From NCBI GenBank assembly GCA_023653785.1, contig JAMKCH010005405.1:18162-82161 (forward strand): a stretch of DNA of 64,000 bases, given 5' to 3'. The first letter of the stretch is position 1. Every line of letters starts with the position of its first letter. Shown piece by piece: positions 60,179 through 64,000 of the stretch. Under the pieces are notes generated by a model. It was given only the letters and a program-made list of their open reading frames with translations, was not told the origin of the DNA and made no database searches. A program made the position numbers and the translations under genes. The stretch is from Ophioderma brevispina (Eukaryota > Echinodermata > Ophiuroidea > Amphilepidida > Ophiodermatidae).

Positions 60179-61330
60179 AAGTTTACACGGGGGAAAAATT
60201 TTAAATTGCTTCAATCATGTTGAAAGGTATACCAAATTATTTGTCTGATCATAAGGGTTCCAAAAAGGTATAGTTTGTACTAACTACAGCCTAAGGTTTT
60301 GGAGTTATAGGCTAAAAACAGCAAACATCAATAAAAAGGGTCATTTCAGTTGTACAGGGGTCAAATTTCAAAGTTGCTCTGATTTGGATAAAATATAGTG
60401 CATATTTTATACATGTTTATATATTTTTTGTCTTCTCTCTGCATAAGGACCCCAATGGAATTAAGCTTTTGTTTATACAAAGGCTTTTTGGGTTATCCTT
60501 AGTACTCAATTTCCGGTTGTTTATCAATTCTCCATTCTTGCCGATTTAATTCTGATCTAATGTTTTACAATGATTTATATGTATATATATATTTGCTTTT
60601 AATGTCATGTGTGCAATATTATGTTGTATCTCTTGATGAGTACTGAATAAAATGAAATGAAATGAAATAGTATTGGTGGAGTTCATATGATTAAAATAAG
60701 GAATAGTTTTGACTGTCTAAAATGCTTAGTTACCAATGTAGGGGCAACAAAGGTCTACGTCCATTGTATTCAATGGGGCTTGACCTTGTCTTCTCCCTAC
60801 TTTGGTAAGTAAGCATTTAAAACACTCAAAACTATTCCTTATTTTAATCCTATGAGCTCCATCAATCATTTGCACTACTTGTTAACCAAAGTGGAGCAAC
60901 TTTAAAATTGGCCCCTGTACAACTGAAATTCAACCTTTTGACCTGTTTTTAACCTTTATTGGTGGAGCTCATAGGATTAAAATAAAGAATTTTTTACTTG
61001 TCTAACATGCTTAGTTACCAATGTAGGGGACAACAAAGTCTACGTTCATTGTATTCAATTGGGCTTGACCTTGTCTTCTCCCTACTTTGTAAAGTCAGCA
61101 TTTAAACACTGCAAACTATTCCTTTTTAACCTATGAGCTCCATCACTCAAATTGGAGCAACTTTAAAATTGACCCTGTACAACTGAAATTTAAGCTTTGA
61201 CCTGCTTTAACCTTAACTCCAAACTTTGGGTTGTAGATAGTACCAACTATACCTTTTTGGAATCGTTATGGTTGTAAAATGGTTTGTGGTATTTTTAACA
61301 TGACCGGATCATTTGACCCCTGTGTAAACC
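60179..61330. mobile_element. Nested palindromic element, about 1.15 kb
   Basis: The outermost inverted pair is gtttacacgggggaaa... (60179) and ...tttgacccctgtgtaaacc (61330). Inside it lies ggttccaaaaaggtatagtt (60257) against aactatacctttttggaatc (61246). Inside that are three gttgtacagggg/cccctgtacaac blocks (60349, 60914, 61176). They separate two palindromes: 60672-60866 (ggagttcatatgattaaaat against attttaatcctatgagctcc) and 60959-61146 (ggtggagctcataggattaa against its decayed mirror). No frame of note. A diverged relative is at 54.6-55.0 kb. Confidence 0.75.
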
Positions 61331-61779
61331 TGATTGTCCCCCTACCTGGTTATAGCGACCATTCCAGAAATGCTATCATCCATTTTGTGTAGATGATAGT
61401 TGGGGGGGGGTGGGGGGGTGTGGGGGTGGGACCGAGGCCGAATAATAATTGCGTTTTGTCCCCTTTTCGGATAACCATTTGGCTAAAATTTCCTGATGGC
61501 TTAATAGTGAGCGGCAGAAAAAGATTTTGGGGCCGGCGTAATAACCCATCCTACATGGTGTTAATCCTAGAAAGCTTAATTTTCACTACACACACTTGCC
61601 AAAAGTATTGCAACATTCAGAACACGAAATTCATAATCACCATTGATTTCAAATTATACCATGATTTCCTGACCACTGTCAATACGTATGTAAATCCAAA
61701 GTTGCGTTTTTCATACAGATTTATTCTCCAAAATCCAAGAGAGTGAAAAAACGTTTGATTTGATTGTCACGTCCACTAA
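61331..61779. other. Gene-free sequence with a poly-G tract
   Basis: A G-rich run (61400-61432) followed by AT-rich DNA. The 117-residue open frame starting at 61393 begins in the G tract and resembles nothing I know. Confidence 0.4.
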
Positions 61780-62390
61780 ATATGCTGGATAAAGGAACAG
61801 CAACGATCACTTGTCAATTGTACTCCAGAAGGAATACAGACACAACCAAAAGATATGGCTTCAAACAGCCACTTAATGGATATTTGTACGGGTTCATTAG
61901 GGTTTACTTAAATTTTTATGGGAGAAAATAATGGTGGTTGTGGTGGAACTGGAAACTAGATAAGTCAATGGAATACGTGTCTTCGAAATATTCAAGAAAT
62001 CCGAGACACCTGAAAATGCAATTCTAATGATTACTCACGTGGTTTACGTAATCCTGTGTAAATTACGCGTTCACATTACAAGATAAACAGCACAATGTCC
62101 AACGGGTGCCTTTAAAAGTTGTTTTCAGGTTATCACGTGACCTCTTTCTTGCTATCAAATTGTGCCGAGTCCCACGGTGGTGAACGTCTCCACTCTTTTA
62201 TTGATATTTCTCAATTTCGGTCCATAAACCCACACCAATTTTCGCCCTCAACACTGAGAGTATACCCGACACAAACTCGTAAAGTTCAGTTAGCGACTAT
62301 TTGGCACCATTTTGACGTTCCTCTGTCTGTATTCCTTCTGGAATTACAATCGGCAGTTACATTAGCCAGCTTTTTTTAACCCGCCATATT
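61780..62390. mobile_element. Inverted-repeat element, about 0.6 kb
   Basis: tactccagaaggaatacaga (61821) and tctgtattccttctggaatt (62327) are inverted complements; similarity extends on both sides (aatatgctggataaagg against ccgccatattaaaggg, with mismatches). The interior has more balanced composition (62119-62379 is open on the + strand, 86 residues) but no recognisable domain. Confidence 0.6.
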
Positions 62391-64000
62391 AAAGGGATAA
62401 TGAAAATCAAATTAAACGGTTGACGCACGACTTGATTCTGAGAAACATCATCTGTTTGAAAACCCCACTTTGACAATAATTGCCGTAATTTTGTAACTTA
62501 AGAACTCCTTATACAATTTTAAATCAATTGTAATATAAATTTGCTTTTTCTGCATGTTGTGCAATACTTTTGCCCGTGGTTGTGGTCTATAAGGTAATAG
62601 GTAATCTTGACTTGCCAAGTTGGAAGAAAGGTGTATGTTGTTCGTCTATTATTGTAACAAAAATTCATTTTTTGGTCAACATATTTTTTGTATTTTTTGA
62701 ATATGTACGATATTTATCCGGAATAGGCTTTACATCGTATAATGATCTAGAAGCTCCAACAAACAATTGAAATTGGGATATGTCAGAAAATACCAGTATT
62801 ATTGGAGCTAGTAGGGGTCTGCGTGACTCATTATGGCTAGACTGGTCCACATGGCACAAAAACGTGACATTTGCAGTACGACGGTATTTTGCACTGTATG
62901 TCGGGACCAGAACAAGGTTATGTATGGGTTGCCAGTTCCTGAGTTTTAAAGTCTCTTTTTATAATAAGTGCTACTATTGTACAACACAAATTGTCCTTTA
63001 GCGTATATAAACGCGTTTTCGAAACGAATGTGTAATTGATAATTCTATCGACCTGTAAGTGCCGTCCCGTTCGTGGGGGATGGGGCATTTAAAACAATTT
63101 TCTCCATCGAGGGTGCATAACAGAAGAAGAGCATAAACATTCATCATTCATTTTGACCTCCCCAATATATCCAAGCATAATAGCTTTGTGCTTACTACAA
63201 ATTACACTGTAAATACCAGTATACAGTAACATGAAATACTGTAATTTCCTTGGTTTAATAGTCCTTTGAGATATTTCGTATTTACTCAGCTCTCCTGAGT
63301 AATACAAGTAGTATTTCCCGTATCATACAGGCGTTTTATCAGTATCACGCGCGCGCCGCCTCAATTTTTTACCTGGCGGGACCCACGATCCGAGCTTAAT
63401 CTAGTATCTGTGTAAGCGCCATATGTATTCATGCAGAATGGTGCAAGATGTCAAACTATTGTGCATTTTGGGTGAAAAGTACCAAATTTGGCACATATTT
63501 AGCTCTTGATCTTCTGTAATAAATCTGTCTAGGGGCCAAATATACTTTCCTTCAAGTTTGGCCGCCAAATTCAAATGGCCGCCACTGTTAAAATGTCATG
63601 TTTTACAGTGCTTTCTACGTTTATCATATGATCCCATTACTCAATTATGATGTGTTTCTGTCATTTTAGAACAGTAAATACCTATGACCCTCCATGGGTA
63701 ATGTCATTTTTTACATTAGCAAATTTGATCCAAAATTGCAGAAATCCAAATGGCGCCAATTTGGGGAAAACAATCATTTGATTATTAGAAATGATGTTTT
63801 TCTTGAATCTTGTTATGATTACCTGAGGTGGTTTATTGAACAATGTGCATTAATATTTGACTCTGTTGTTATCCAACAGCCTTGTAACATGTACATCCAT
63901 TGTTGGGAGAAATTTGATGTCACTGCCCCAGCATCGTCCAAAAAATCACGGCATATTACACAATGAAAAGCTTGATTTCCCACGGTGTTCTAAGCCTAGT
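62391..64000. other. Gene-free sequence to the window end
   Basis: No supported gene. A gccgtcccgttcgtggggga segment (63061) faintly resembles the SINE-core-like block at 57.68 kb. The 63540-63600 stretch (ggccgccaaattcaaatggc-cgcc) is a short relative of the fold-back arm repeats at 47.6-52.6 kb. The last frame (63694-63966) is short and unrecognised. Confidence 0.4.

Overview
This window is animal nuclear DNA: AT-rich, gene-poor and full of spliceosomal introns and short transposons. The only protein-coding gene I can support is the 3' half of a PDZRN3/PDZRN4-type gene (RING, TRAF-zinc-finger and PDZ-domain E3 ubiquitin ligase) on the + strand. Four coding exons are visible (4484-4546, 6508-6603, 21748-21880 and 30478-32133), separated by introns of about 2.0, 15.1 and 8.6 kb. 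They encode the second half of a PDZ domain, a helical linker, a Ser/Gln-rich low-complexity region, the conserved C-terminal block of the family and a C-terminal VTTV PDZ ligand. The RING finger, TRAF zinc finger, PDZ1 and the start of PDZ2 are not seen and are probably upstream of base 1. The gene's closeness to the vertebrate protein, together with the invertebrate-style MITEs, tRNA-derived SINEs and fold-back repeats, points to a marine invertebrate, most likely a deuterostome (echinoderm, hemichordate or cephalochordate). That placement is inference only.

Layout. 1-4483 is presumed intron. 4484-32133 is the gene. Its introns carry a repeat-derived element at 5.8-6.4 kb, TTAA-flanked MITEs at about 7.0 and 15.1 kb, a MITE pair at 17.0/18.2 kb, a 117-bp two-hairpin insertion flanked by a 16-bp duplication at 21.3 kb, an inverted-repeat element carrying an RFX X-box-like palindrome at 22.4 kb, a 220-bp MITE with a perfect 9-bp duplication at 25.7 kb and a 285-bp palindromic MITE at 26.4 kb. 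32134 to about 32640 is the probable 3' UTR.

From 32.7 to 64 kb I find no credible host gene. The sequence is repeats. They include tandem duplications (33.7 and 34.5-35.0 kb), palindromic MITEs (39.6 and 41.0 kb), a SINE interrupted by another MITE (40.2-40.9 kb) and diverged units containing TGACCTTTGACC (43.3-43.8 kb). A composite fold-back structure of about 5 kb (47.6-52.6 kb) has arms made of about 160-bp tandem repeats and encloses a SINE and a decayed non-LTR reverse transcriptase. Further right are a hAT-like MITE, a tandem duplication, a decayed LINE end on the - strand, a TTAA-flanked MITE at 56.8 kb, a near loop-less 86-bp hairpin at 58.66 kb, another SINE and a nested palindrome at 60.2-61.3 kb.

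Main points for a second look: (1) the last two coding exons do not join in frame at the obvious splice sites, but a second AG 16 bases downstream restores the frame; (2) the fold-back composite at 47.6-52.6 kb; (3) the nested palindrome at 60.2-61.3 kb; (4) the structured, retroposed-looking insert at 21.3 kb. No tRNA, rRNA or CRISPR features were found.
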